In this document: positions 12,201 through 23,010 of the stretch, piece by piece
How the letters are laid out: every line of letters begins with the position of its first letter
How positions within the stretch are numbered: the first letter of the stretch is position 1
Assembly: GCA_039621445.1 (NCBI GenBank)
Contig: CP154955.1
Coordinates: forward strand, 6,128,785-6,192,784
From: Euglena gracilis
Taxonomy: Eukaryota; Euglenida; Euglenophyceae; Euglenales
DNA length: 64,000 bases
Direction of reading: 5' to 3'
Notes under the pieces: model-generated
What the model was told of the DNA's origin: nothing
Seen by the model: the letters and a program-made list of their open reading frames with translations, nothing else
Database searches by the model: none
Position numbers and translations under genes: made by a program

Positions 12201-15200
12201 GCAACATGCGCCGGAAACGTTCACTGTGCAAAACACAAAAGGGAATTGCTTTTCTGTCATCGGTGATTTTGTATGTAGAATAATGTGATGGAATTATGGA
12301 ATTGGAGGGTTTTATTTCGCACTTGAAGTCAGGGCATATTTTGGGGGGGGGGTTAAAAAAAATTGTGGATTGATTCTTTTTAGTGGTGCATTTTACCAAA
12401 TGTGGTGTGTGGTGTGTTTCGACGCAATATGGTGCAACACAACGTGGCTCATTAACTCCCTGTTGTGTGTGATCAAAGAGCAGTGAAAAAAAAAATTAAT
12501 GGGGCACACTTCTAAGACACATGGTCCAAACAATGGAGAGAAATCAAATCACAGAAAAGCAACACTTGTCTGGTTCCTAGCCCAGTGGGTTCAATTGTTG
12601 CACAAAGAGTCACCTTCTTGAACACCGTTCGGCGCTCTAATCAGATTCACTTTCCCGGGCAGAGCTGTCCCATGCGAAGGCGGCACGCACCCTGCGCCTC
12701 GTGCAGGTTCATCAGCGCCTTGAGCTCCGCCCGGCGGAAGAAGTGGGACTCCGTCTCCCCGAGGATCGTGTCCAACAGCTTCGAGATCGGCCGCAGGCAG
12801 GGCGGGGCTAACGACCGCCGGAGGTGGGGGGTCCAGCTCGGAGGTGGGGAAATCACATGCTGGCTGGCGGCATTGATAACAGAGGACGTGGGAGGAAAAT
12901 GCGGGAAATTGCGGAAACTTGCGGGGTGGAAGCAAAGGGATTTGACTTGGGAAAATTTCACAAAATTCCAGAAAAAATCCACAATTTGAGGCAGAAATTC
13001 CCCGGGGCTGCCAGCAGCGGGATTAATCTCTGCTTTCCTTTTCTGCAATTTCCCCTGAAATTATTTCCAAAATTTTTGCCTTTTTCCAATTTCCCGTTTT
13101 TTCCTGCCCTCAGTCTTGTCAGATTTTCCTGTGGCAAATTGGATTTCACGTATTTTCGAGGTCCAACTGCAACAAAAATTCCTAGAAACATTATTTCTGG
13201 ACTGATTTCTAAAACGTCCAGATGTCCTTTGGGTTCGAAAATTTCAAAAAGATTTGAAATATCCCCCTTCAGCTGTACGCGACACCCTGGCCAAGAGATG
13301 GGGAGCGTTACACCAATGATGCCCCACACCAACCATGACATGGCCGACCCGATGGCAAGCCCGAACCTGAAGGGGGGCAGGCATGGTGACAAAAAAAATC
13401 AACAAAATTGGGGAAAGAAAGCACACCAGTTAAATTTGAACCGCTTGAGCTACAACGTCCATGGGGGGGGGGGGGGGCAGACTCAAACAAAATGCACTGA
13501 CGCTGGTTGGGACGTGTGACGAGAAAAGAAACGTGGGCCCCTTTTGAAAAATAATTGAAATATCCAGAAGCCCTTCCAGGTCACTCTGAGGTCACCTGTT
13601 AGGAGAATTTAGGGATAAATCACCATTCAATCCAAAAGTAACTTGTTTCTGGAGGAAGGAAAACGCCGCTGCAGATTTATGTATGCCCCACTCGATAATA
13701 ATGCTTCGTCAAACATTGTCATCGGCACAAGAGGATTTCTTTCTGGTTTGGTGCAGTAGCCCACTCCACTATGACCCCCACCCACATCCTCAGACTTCTG
13801 GGACTCCTGTGCAACCCTAAACATGCTTGATGACGAATATGAATGGACATGAGATATGATGCACAACAAGAGGAGAATATACCAAATCGGCCCTACAAAA
13901 TATGCCTTAAATTTGTGACACATGAGCTTGCAATTGAAAACTGACTTCTTCACCCCACCTGTGACCCTCTCCACTTATAACCCCCCTAAACAAACAAAAG
14001 ATGACTCCCTCAAGAAGAAAAACAAAAAAGGCTGGGGACAAAAAATTTTCTTTCCCAAAAAATGACTTTAGGAAGTTGTTTTTGTGGTTCACCATAATAT
14101 TTAAACACCATTCTTGGCCAATTTCCTAAAATTGGGTGATTCACGGTTACTTGGGTCGTTTGGGGGGGGGGGGTCACCAACTTATCCTTGACTTATAACC
14201 CCCCCAATGAAAACATCCCCTTCATCCGGCCCACCAAACCAGATCCGAGAAATCCAGGGTTTAAAAATGGGGAGAGGCATTCATCTGCCCTCGCTGCGGC
14301 GGAGACACCGGACGCAGACAGCCTGCGGGATGATCTCCCCGAAGAACAGCACCGCCGTGACAGACACCACGATGTTCATCACGTGCCCCATCAACTCGTC
14401 GAGGAACAGGGGCAGGGTCTCCAGGCAGGCGCCGGCAGGGATGGGACATCGAGCCGGAGGGGGGAGCCTGAGGATTTTTTTGCCTGTGCCACAAACCCCA
14501 ATGGTGCAGGATGAGACCTGGTGTCAGCAACTTTGCGGAGCACATTCAATGAAAAAAAGTAAAACATGGGAAAAAAACTAAATAAAAAAAGTGCATGCAT
14601 GCGGCGCATCCACCTGCATACACCGATACCTATAGGGGTAACCTCTGCACAGCATCTCATGAGCAAGGCTGTATGGGAAGGCCAAATGGAGGCAGAAGAA
14701 AGGTGGAAAGGGCTTGAACTCCTACCCCCCCCCCGCATCACAAGACCGTGCGCCGAAAGATTCGAAGGATCTCAGGAGAATGTCGCCTAAAAAATGGACA
14801 CCCTAAAAAAACAACACGGAGTGGAGAGATTGGTCCGACCTCCCACACCCACCATGGCTGGGAGTGGGGGATTGACTCCCCTACCCCCCCCCACCATCCG
14901 CAGTGTTTACAGAATTCCTCAAAAACACCCAGAAGTGTGAGTATCATGGACCCCCAGCACCACCCAAAGCGAAAGATGCCGATGAAAAAAATATGCTGAA
15001 AAAAATACAAAGAAGAAAAACACATTTAATCCCATCTCTTCATAGCGTTTGCAATCAGCAGCGCCACCAGGAGCAGATGTCGTCAACCTTGGCAACGGGC
15101 GTGATACCAGAAACACTCTCAAAATGCAGCAGTGATGAACAATAAACGACTAAAGCATTGTTCAAAAGCGACGGAATGCAATTTTGGAAGCATTTCATTA

Positions 15201-17918
15201 TGAAGCGGTCGGCTGCCAGGCGGTGGACCAGCGGCGATATCTTCTTCACCGCCGCCTTTTGGCTCTCCTTCCCCGCGTTGGACAGTATCTGTGGAGCCGA
15301 GGGGGAAAAAAGTGGCAGCAACAACTGTGCTACATTTTCACCAGTTTTTTCGACCCGGGATGGCTGTAATTTCCCCATATATGAGATGTCATCCCCCAGA
15401 ACTTTTGACTTTTCATTGGAACCACAGTAGTGGGGAAAAGGCAGTCGCATGAGACAGGTCAGGACTGCAATACAGCAGGGGTTTTTTTAAGACCGGGGCC
15501 TGGACCACCCTACCCCCCTCCCCCCCCAGGTCCAAGTCTAAAAAAAAAACCTGCAATACAGTTCTTTTCAGCATTTTTCAAAGCTAAATAATTGGGGGGC
15601 CTTCTCAGGATTTGGAATATTTGACCAATGATGAGAAATATAATTTAATTAATTTTGCAATCCACTCGGTGGCAATTATTAAATTACAGATCCAGAAAGC
15701 GAGAAAGAACAAGAGGTGCAAATCATACAGCACAAAAGGTGTCAAATTAGAAAAAATATTGAAAAGTGTTGAAAAGACAGGAAAGGACCACTCAGAGCTG
15801 TGTAACGCATATGCCCTCCTGGCGGAGGACCCCCAACCTGCCAGGTGCGGGGGGAAAAAACGGTTGGAGGGACAGCAGCAGACCTGGAGGGCATTTGTGC
15901 TGAGGGAGAGGAGGCCAAGCTGCAGCCCCGGCCACCCAATTGCTTGGTGACAGGGGTTCGCGTCCCATGTTTCCGAAGACCATCAGTCATTCCGTGGAGA
16001 GGGGCGGCCATTCTACTACCCCATCATGAACGTTGCACATAACGTTACGTGAGGGAATCTCGACACGCCAAACTTCCAGTCAGGGCAGAACGGGAACCGG
16101 TCAAACAGCCAGGGTTTACCCCCCCCACCCCCTGCATGGCGGGTGGTGGGGCCGCCCCCAAACAACCTCCCGCATTTCTGGGAGTGCCAATTTCTGAACC
16201 CCCAAAAAAATTTCCGTCGCCTTTGGCACCGGGTGGATTTGTTAATAATAAAAAAACACTGTGCAAATGCTATGGTGGGTGGGGGGGGTTGACCCCCCCA
16301 CCACACTTTCCTGTACTGCCCTGCCTCCAGTGCGAGGTGGGGTAGTGCCTGTCTGACGGCACCCCAGCACCCTGCAAGCCCCCCCCCCCCCGCGGTTGGT
16401 CTCCTTCAGCCTGTTCAGTCCCAGGCTGTCAGACTCGATTTCAGGGCAGTGGGGGGGGGGGGGTCGGGATTGCACTCAGGCTTCTTGTCGGTTCATGACT
16501 GGCACTAACTTTGCTTCTGGCCCAGTTTGTGTGGTGAGTGGTCAGGTACCCATTACACCAGTGCTCTTGTGTTGCTCCCCAAACTCCCCAAACTCCCCAA
16601 ACTTTGGCAGTTCGCCGGGTGAGCAACTCTGGTGTAATTCCAGCACTGTAGGGACATATACTCACCTTGTGTGGTTGGTGTGGTTCCCGTGGGTCGGATC
16701 CCCCCCGGTCCAGCACCCACCTCCTCCTGTACAGTGGCACGGTATGGGTGACCGATGTTCGGCCCGGCGCAAAGCGCCCGGCCAAACAATTTTGTCCCAA
16801 AATTGTTTAAAAGTGCCATTTTGACCTTTGGGGACCCCCCTCTGGGACAGATTTTCGGTCAAAAATTCGATTTTTTTGAAACTATCACGAGAAAACGTAC
16901 ATTATTTCCGGAAGTGTCGGTCAGACGAAATGTGACCCTGGAGACCCACTATCGCCCCCCATTCGCCGTTTTGGCTGCCGACACGCCTGGCCCGTGTTCC
17001 AGCCTGCTTTTGTGGCCCAAGAGGGGGGGACACCTGCCCCCCCCCCCCCCGGGAGAATCTTCGTGTGAGATTGCCCAAGCACACCCCCATCGACCACACC
17101 GCCTGGATGCAACCAAAGCCCCCGCAAAAGCAACTGAATGGGCCCGACATGAGCCCTGCGGTGCAGATCAGCACCAGAGCGATAGCAATGTAGAGGTAGA
17201 ACTCAAAGCTTGGGGGCCGTGCGAATTGTTGGGCGGAGTACTGCTCCCCATCGCAGACAACCACACCAGCCTTTTCAAGCACACACAGGGCAAGGAAGTT
17301 GCATCTCCTTGTGGGAGAATAATAAAAAAAAATGTCGACAGTAAAAGTGGGGAGCAAAGCAGTACAGCATTTGGTTTCCAAACAAAGCTAAATTTTTGAA
17401 TTGCTCTGGAAACCCCAAACACTGGTACATCCCCCCGGGCGTTTGACCCGGGCCACGACTGAAGGTCAGGCCCAGAGTCAACCTTATGGAGGCCACGTTA
17501 AGGTTAACGTTAAGAATTATGGCGGCGATATGCAAAAGGCCAAAGGGGGAGGTACGACATATGGTTTCCAAATAAAGATAAAGTTTTGAATTGCTGTGGA
17601 GACCCCCCCCAAAAAATGGTACCAAGAAATGCAAGAACGAGGGTCGGGTGGTGCAAATAAATTCTTCCCACCACCCAATCCCGGTGAGAGTACCAATCCA
17701 TTTTGCCACACTTGCACCCTTGCATTAACGACCATTGTTCAGACAATGTGCAACGTCCTGGACTCGAGGTTTAGGGCTGTATCCGTGGAGTCGGACAGGG
17801 TGATAACCTTCGGATGCCGCCCCCCGCCATTCAGGTTTTGGGCGCCTGTCACCAGAGCCAATGCAAGGATGGAGGCATGGAATAAAAGCATCCTGCGGGT
17901 AAAGGAGATGGTATTCAT
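3218..17918 (-). CDS. CNNM/CorC-type magnesium transport protein (DUF21 + CBS pair)
   Basis: This is a membrane protein of the CNNM/Mam3/CorC family, which is linked to Mg2+ export and homeostasis. I traced about 14 exons: 17918-17764 (signal-like MLLFHASILALALVTGA), 17280-17142 (first membrane segment, ending GLMSG), about 16424-16398 (LGLNRLKET), 15288-15219, 15078-15044 (HLLLVALLIANA), 14430-14309 (LPLFLDELMGHV, FFGEIIPQAVCVR), 13366-13293 (FGLAIGSA, TLPISWP), 12792-12691 (ISKLLDTILGE), 12167-12067 (SVDEANVIGGALEM, MTPLK), 11217-11158 (DAFMLEQHTV), 6670-6587 (ATGRSRIPIYDED), 6050 to about 5962, about 5400-5322 (EEQVHIAAV) and 3402-3218 (VTLEDIFEQLLGEEIMDE). The order matches DUF21 followed by two CBS motifs. 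The predicted protein is about 440 residues. Conventional introns include 14309/13366, 12691/12167, 12067/11217 and 5322/3402; several others lack GT-AG. The borders of exons 3 and 12, the start codon and the exact C terminus are uncertain. Confidence 0.88.
3785..3975. repeat. C/A homopolymers and (ATT)n microsatellite
   Basis: Runs of C and A are followed by about 90 bp of ATT/TTA triplets within the last intron of the CNNM-type gene. The ORFs reported across it are repeat artefacts. Confidence 0.9.
7299..7387. repeat. (GGT)n microsatellite
   Basis: About 29 near-perfect GGT triplets occur, inside the transposase-bearing intron of the CNNM-type gene. Read on the minus strand it would encode a threonine run between coding-like blocks of the transposase, so it may be an intron repeat or a translated homopolymer. 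Confidence 0.95.
8652..8879. repeat. Tandem duplication, about 117-bp unit
   Basis: Two adjacent copies, starting at about 8652 and 8769, share phrases such as 'cagtgtccactcaaag' and 'acaacccaagacaccaccat' with only a few substitutions. They lie between transposase exon-like blocks. Confidence 0.9.
9398..9613. repeat. Tandem duplication of a coding-like block, about 107 bp
   Basis: Two copies begin at 9398 and 9505 with 'ggtcaagaaagaagggcagg' and stay alignable for about 100 bp. On the minus strand both can encode DERPLPFFL/DERTLPFFL-like peptides, so an exon of the transposase gene or its flank was duplicated. Confidence 0.85.
10120..10285. repeat. Tandem duplication, about 75-bp unit
   Basis: Two copies of a segment with 'caagcaatcataaaattcac'/'caagcaaccacaaatgcac' and 'ttcacatcatcagcacaac' lie next to each other within the hAT-like element. 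Confidence 0.8.
12793..13292 (-). other. Nonconventional intron of CNNM-type gene
   Basis: The intron begins GGCCAGG and ends CCTGCCTGC, with CAG at +4 to +6 and CTG at -8 to -6. Removing 500 nt yields LPISWP-ISKLLDTILG, which reproduces the family motif without gap or insertion and keeps the frame (phase 1 on both sides). Neither border is GT or AG. This is one of the cleanest examples in the window because protein conservation independently fixes the junction. Confidence 0.85.
14431..15043 (-). other. Nonconventional intron of CNNM-type gene with inverted-repeat ends
   Basis: The intron begins ATGAAGAGATGGGA and ends TCCCATCCCTGCCGGC. The AAG at +4 to +6 and the CTG at -8 to -6 open an inverted repeat that matches in about 9 of 11 positions. 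Removing 613 nt joins IANA to ACLETLPLFLD, which has exactly the length of the conserved NAAAMEALPIFLD-type segment of plant and fungal homologues. There is no GT before the in-frame stop that follows the upstream exon. Confidence 0.8.
15079..15218 (-). other. Short nonconventional intron of CNNM-type gene
   Basis: This 140-nt intron starts TGGCAG and ends TTGACGAC. CAG is at +4 to +6 and TTG, a G-U variant of CTG, is at -8 to -6. Joining the exons gives SPLVHR followed directly by HLLLVALLIANA, as expected for this family where a short linker precedes the second membrane helix. Leaving the sequence unspliced introduces a stop codon next to the exon. No GT-AG pair restores the conserved segment in frame. 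Confidence 0.7.
15468..15561. mobile_element. 78-bp CAG...CTG miniature element, 8-bp duplication
   Basis: The element 15476-15553 starts CAGGGGTTTTTTTAAG and ends TCTAAAAAAAAAACCTG. It is flanked by perfect CAATACAG duplications at 15468-15475 and 15554-15561. It sits in the intron before CNNM exon 4. End sequence, duplication length and polyT/polyA arms match the larger copies at 49.4, 51.5, 54.0 and 60.4 kb. Confidence 0.88.
17281..17763 (-). other. Nonconventional intron 1 of CNNM-type gene
   Basis: Read on the minus strand the intron begins GTCCAGG and ends CCCTGTGTGT. It has CAG at +4 to +6 and CTG at -8 to -6, and the pairing extends to CAGG/CCTG. Both exon ends are in phase 2, so the frame stays open and runs into the first membrane segment. 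The 3' border is not AG. The signal-peptide exon lies before it. The extracellular part is poorly conserved in this family, so the protein alignment alone does not fix the junction. Confidence 0.6.
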
Positions 17919-19504
17919 CGGCCAAATGGTGGAATCTGAGTCGGCTGCTTCCAAGCCAACCAACCCATTTCCCTCCAGGCTCCTCAATGGGCTTCTTTTT
18001 ACCAACCCCGGGGGGGTGCCTTGTGCTATGAGGTAGGAGGCATCCCCCCCCCCTGGTTTGGACCGTTGAAAATCGCCATTTTTGGGCCCGGCACTTTCGG
18101 CACCGGGGGCTGTGCTGTAGCACTACCCGCCCCAAAACTGCCCCCGGGGGGAGTTTTGTAAGGTTCGCCTTTGTCCCCAGGAGGGGGTGTCTGACTGGGT
18201 TCCAAGTGGGTGCACTTGTGGGACAGGGCTGTCCTAGAGATGCCTCCGGGCCTGGAACAGACCCACCCATGAGTGTGTTCCCAATTGAGTGGACCTGTCC
18301 ACTGGGGCACTGGGGGTGGTTCGGGTCACGGGGGGGTCACAGGGGGGGGGGGGTCACGGGGGGGTCACGGGGGGAACACCACATTTTTGGTGGCAAAATT
18401 AGGAATCACCGAGTCGGAATTTTTGAGAAAAAATCCACAAATTAGGAATCCCCACACCTAAAATTAGGATTTTGACCCCAAACTAGGGATCAGCAAGTCC
18501 AAATTTGAAAAATTTACGCCTCAAAACTAGGAATCTGCCCTAGAATTTCATCAAATTAGGCATCACCAGCCAATATTTTTCCCGACAAAATTTCGCCAAA
18601 AAGGGTCCTTGTTCGGGTCACGGGGGGGTCATGGGGGGTCACGGGGGGTCACGGGGGGAACACCCCCACTGGGTTGGAACCACACCTGCTGGAGTCGTGG
18701 ACTAGAGTAACCGGTGCATCGTCGCAGTGAAGGAGACCCTCCCCTGACTGAAGTGGAGTATGTGCCTGGCGGGCGCTTGTTGGCCGGCGTCGTAAACAAG
18801 GAAGGTCCCGCCAGGCTCCGGCCACCTCCACGTACACAGACAAAAGGGGCCAGAGGCGAACAACAGCGCCAGGCCAGAAGAAGGGATAAAGGGCACCAAA
18901 AAAAAAAACAGCCACAGTGCACACAGGGGGGGGGTCGAAAATGCCCAACCCCCCTCTGCCTACCCATAGCACCCCCAGCCCCGGGGGGAGGAACTTCCTT
19001 AAAAAGAAACCTGCTTCGGGAAGCTGATGGTGAGGGTTGTCTGTGAAAGGGGGAAAAAGAGCTGGCAAACAAACTTTGAACTTTTCAAGAAAAGACACCT
19101 ATTTTAAAGTTTACAACATTCAGCTTGGTTGTCTGTGGGAATGGCGCGGAGTTCCTACACTCCCCACCAAAACCAAAAGCTGCATCTGGAAATGTGAAAA
19201 GCTCTTGATGGATATGAGGTTGTGGTGTTCTTGTCCACTGAGAAAAGTTGTGGAGTCTTGTCCACTTTTGCCACAGTATTCACGTTGAAACGGAACACGC
19301 TGTTCACTTGTCACACTGTGCTTCATTGGCTATCGCGTAGCACCGTGTGAAATACCCATCAAAAAAGTCACACTGTCTCCTCAAAAGTGCTCCGCACACG
19401 GCAAGCTAAAATTTTGGAAAACACAGATTTCAGACCTGGAGGAAAAATGAGCTCACAAAATCCGTCAAACAGCTGACAAAAAGAACTGGCATCCTGAAGA
19501 GTGG

Positions 19505-19789
19505 TGCTCTTCAGGGTCCTTGAGGCTAGGCGCGCCGCTCGGGGGTCCGGGACCTCCCTCCCCCCCCCTGTGCCTAGCATAGCCAAGAAAAAAATTTTGT
19601 GAACAAAATCGCGACTTTTTTGAGGCCCAAAAATGACCAAAAAATGACCATTTCGGACATAAAATGGCAAATTTGGGGGCCGTGCACTCTGCGCGCGGCC
19701 AAAAAAGCACTTTTTTGGTCAAAAATGGCAAAAAATGACCACTTTTTGGACCCGAAAATCACCGATTTTAGGATGCGCGCTGCCCGCGC

Positions 19790-19826
<37 letters not shown>

Positions 19827-19850
19827 CTGTGCCTAGCCTCCCTTGGGCGC
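19505..19850. repeat. Dispersed repeat copy with 33-nt C run
   Basis: It shares 'gcctagcatagccaagaaaa', 'atgaccaaaaaatgacca' and 'cgattttaggatgc' with 22.35-22.80 kb. It ends in one of the longest C runs in the window (about 19793-19825). The related segment at 22.35-22.80 kb carries additional cgcggccgcccgcgcggc blocks. Confidence 0.85.
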
Positions 19851-19899
19851 TTGGAACTTGGTGCATTGGATTGCCCACGAAACAGACTTCAAAGAGTAT

Positions 19900-20155
19900 A
19901 TCGACATCTCATGGGTCATGATGCCCATCATGGCATCATGGGTCATGATGCGCATCATGGGTCATCATGGGCATCATTGGTCATTTGGTCATGATGGTCA
20001 TGATGCGCATCTTGGGTCATGATGGCCATCATTGGTCATGATGGCCATCATTGGTCATGATGTGCATCATGTGTCATGATGGCCATCATGGGTCATGACG
20101 CGCATCATGAGCCATGATGCACATCATGACCATGATGGCCATGATGGGCTGGGGG
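19900..20155. repeat. CATGATG-type degenerate tandem repeat
   Basis: Phrases such as 'tcatgatgcgcatcatgggt' and 'catgatggccatcattggt' recur about every 18-22 nt. Because the words are self-complementary (catgatg/catcatg), the array can fold into many alternative hairpins. Confidence 0.9.
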
Positions 20156-22349
20156 GTCGAAAACCGCCAATTTTCGGCTCGAAAACACTTTTTCCGGGTT
20201 CAGGAAGCCAACAAACATGGTTTTGGGCAAAAAAAATTTCGATTTTTTTCGACTTTTTGGCCTGAAAACGGCTAAGTCGGACAGTGGAAAAAGTGCACAA
20301 AATGGCCCAAATTGGCGGAAAATGGACAAAACTCGGGCTGGGCAGGGAGTTGCGGGGAAATCAAAATACCAGTAGATAGGGCGTTCCAAGGGCTTCAATT
20401 CAGGTCTCCGGACATTTTTTTCAACTCCCCACCATTTTGGAGATATTTTGCAAAAACTGGTTTTTTGGCCATTTTGGGCTCCAAATGGCTCCCCCCTGGC
20501 AAAACCACAAAACGGTCATATCTCGGCCCAGGCGGGGAGTTGTCCCAAACCGCGCATACTCGTGGATCGGGCGTCCCAAAGTTGTGGAATGAGGTACTCT
20601 TTACTTTTTCCCAACTCCCCAGTGTTTTCGAGATATTTTGAATTTTTCGATTTTTTGACCGCTTTTTGGCATAGTCCCCCCGACCTCCAATGGTCGATAG
20701 GCCATAGCTAATGGTCGGCCCGAACTGGGTCGGTCCGACCATGGTCGGTGCGACCTCCGGGATCGTCATAGCCAATGATCCGCACGGAGCCATTTTTTTT
20801 GGAGGTCAGATGAGCCAGAAAAATTGATTTTTTTGTAATCTGTTGTCAGAGATTGTGATTTTTGCATTTTCAGAATCCGGTCCTTCGGCCCGAAACCGGG
20901 GGGGGGGGATTATTTCGGCAGCCGAAGGCGGACCCCAAGGGGGGGGGGTTTGGGGGGGGGATTATTTTTCCAAAATTTTCGAAATTTTTCGAAGTCCCGT
21001 AAAACCCAAAATAGCACCCAAAACCCCCTTTGGGGTCATTTTTTTGCACTTTCTTGTGAAATTTACCATTTTTTGGAGTGCCAAACGGTAGATTGGGGGG
21101 GGGGGTCCTGGGTGGTCGGCCGACTAGTCGGCCAACCACCCAATCGATCGGCCAACTACCATCCCCCCCCCCCCCGAGCTATTCCCCCCCCCCCCGAGCT
21201 ATTCCCATTGGGGGTACGGGAATAGCTCACTGTCATAGCACTTTTTATGAAGAACTTCCTAAGAAAGTGGTCAAAAATTGACGTTTTTGGACCATTTTCA
21301 AAAATCACCTTTTGGCAAATGTGCTCAAAATTGACCATTTTTTGCGAACATCCAAAAAAGTTGCCAAAAATGACCCCTTTTGGGGTGCCCGAGGGTCGGG
21401 TATGGGAATAGCTCGGGGGGGGGGACCTAGGTCCCCCCCCCCCCCCGAGCATTTTCCCCCCCTACTGTTCCCATTGGGGCGGAAAGGGTCCCGGGGACGG
21501 GAATAGCCCGGGGGGGGGGGGGGGGGGGCATGGTAGGCCTGGTCGGCAGCTAGTCGGCGAGACAGGGGAGGGGGGGGTCCTGGGTGGTCGGCCGACTAGT
21601 CGGCCGACCCCCCACTCTAATGTAGTTACGGGCCAGTCTCGCCGACTTTTAAGCCCCCCCCTGAGAAACCCAAAACTAGTCAAAACCCACCCAAATGGCT
21701 CCAGACCCCCCAATCAGGGGTGAATATGCAAAAAACTGGGGGCAAAATGTCCATTTTGGGCCACTTTTGGGAAAAGAACACTTCTCCCCGTTGGATTTTC
21801 AATATATAAGTCAAAATTTGCACAAAAAGGACTTAGCCCTCCAAGTATGTTGCCAACACAGAAGGGAGTTTGTTATTTGAGGGGGGGGGGGTGCGGGGGG
21901 GGCGGAGCCCCCCCCCCCCGCCTATGCCAAAGTGAGCCACAAAAACGACTTAACCCCGGAGTTTGTTGCCAACATAGAAGGGATTTTGTTATCTGAGGGG
22001 GGGGTGCGGGGGGGGGGGCGGAGCCCCCCCGCCTATGCCAAAGTGAGCCACAAAAACGACTTAGCCCCCGAGTATGTTGCCAACGTAGAAGGGATTTTGT
22101 TATCTGGGCTCGGATGGGGGTGGAGGGGGGAGTTTTCTATATCGAGAACTGTGTCCCAAACGCCGGTAGCCCGAACCGGCGTCCTAGGCACAGGTTTCAC
22201 GCCCGAACCGGCGTTTGGGACACAGTTTTTGAAACCGTGTATTGGGGGCTCTGGTTTCACGCCCGAACCGGCGGCCAAGGAATCACGGCCAATTTCGCCC
22301 AAAACACCCATGTTTGGGGCTGTTTTTGGCGACTTTGGCCCAAATGGAG

Positions 22350-22800
22350 GCTAGGCGCGCCGCTCGGGGAGGGGACCCCCCCCCCCTCCCCCCCCCCCTG
22401 CGCGGCCCCTGCGCGGCCGCCCGCGCGGCCGCTCGCCCCCCCCCCTGGACCCCCCCCTCCCCCCACTGTGCCTAGCATAGCCAAGAAAAAAAATTTTGGT
22501 GAAAAAATCGCGATTTTTTGAGGCCCAAAAATGACCATTTTCGGACACAAAATGGCAAATTTGGGGGCCGTGCGCTTTGCGCGCGGCCAAAAAAGCACTT
22601 TTTTGGTCAAAAATGGCCCAAAAATGGCAAAAAATGACCACTTTTTGGACCCGAAAATCACCGATTTTAGGATGCTTTCCGCCCGCGCGGCCGCCCTCGG
22701 AGCCGCCCCCCCCCCCCTCCCCCCCGCGCGGCCGCCCGCGCGGCCGCTCGCCCCCCCCTGGACCCCCCCCCTCCCCCCACTGTGCCTAGCCTCCAATGGG
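22350..22800. repeat. Second copy of the 19.5 kb dispersed repeat
   Basis: It is alignable to 19505-19850 over the 'gccaagaaaaaaattttg' and 'gcacttttttggtcaaaaat' segments. GC-rich blocks ending 'ccactgtgcctagc' occur on both sides (about 22370-22475 and 22680-22793), so this copy is bounded by a direct repeat of about 110 bp. Confidence 0.85.
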
Positions 22801-22824
22801 CCACCTGTCAAAAATGGCAGATTC

Positions 22825-23010
22825 CAGACTTAGGAAGCCATGTTACCCATCAATCGAAAGCTCTTCTCAAGGGCTTTCGACAGATGGCCACAGGATTCGG
22901 GCATAATGCACGCAGCGCTTATTTTCAGCGATCGTGTCTTCCAAAATTTGACATCCTAATTTGTCAAATCCCACAGCTCAGGTTGCATATTGCATATCAA
23001 ACGAAAGGTC
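22825..23010. repeat. Dispersed repeat shared with 31.78-31.99 kb
   Basis: Both copies contain 'acccatcaatcgaaag', 'aagggctttcgacagatggc' and 'aatttgacatcctaatttgt' in the same order. A partial third copy starts at about 23140. Adjacent 'cggccaatttcgcccaaaa' is also shared with 31.69 kb, so the repeat unit is longer and composite. Confidence 0.9.

Noticed and set aside
12824-13519. 231-codon plus-strand ORF
   Set aside because: It lies antisense to two well supported CNNM exons and the intron between them, and has low-complexity sequence outside them.
19900-20155. Possible CRISPR-like array
   Set aside because: Units are short, overlapping CATGATG words without distinct spacers, in a eukaryotic context; it is a degenerate tandem repeat.
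22257-22811. 184-codon glycine/arginine-rich minus-strand ORF
   Set aside because: It arises from GC blocks and C runs of a dispersed repeat; no domain and no homology-like pattern.
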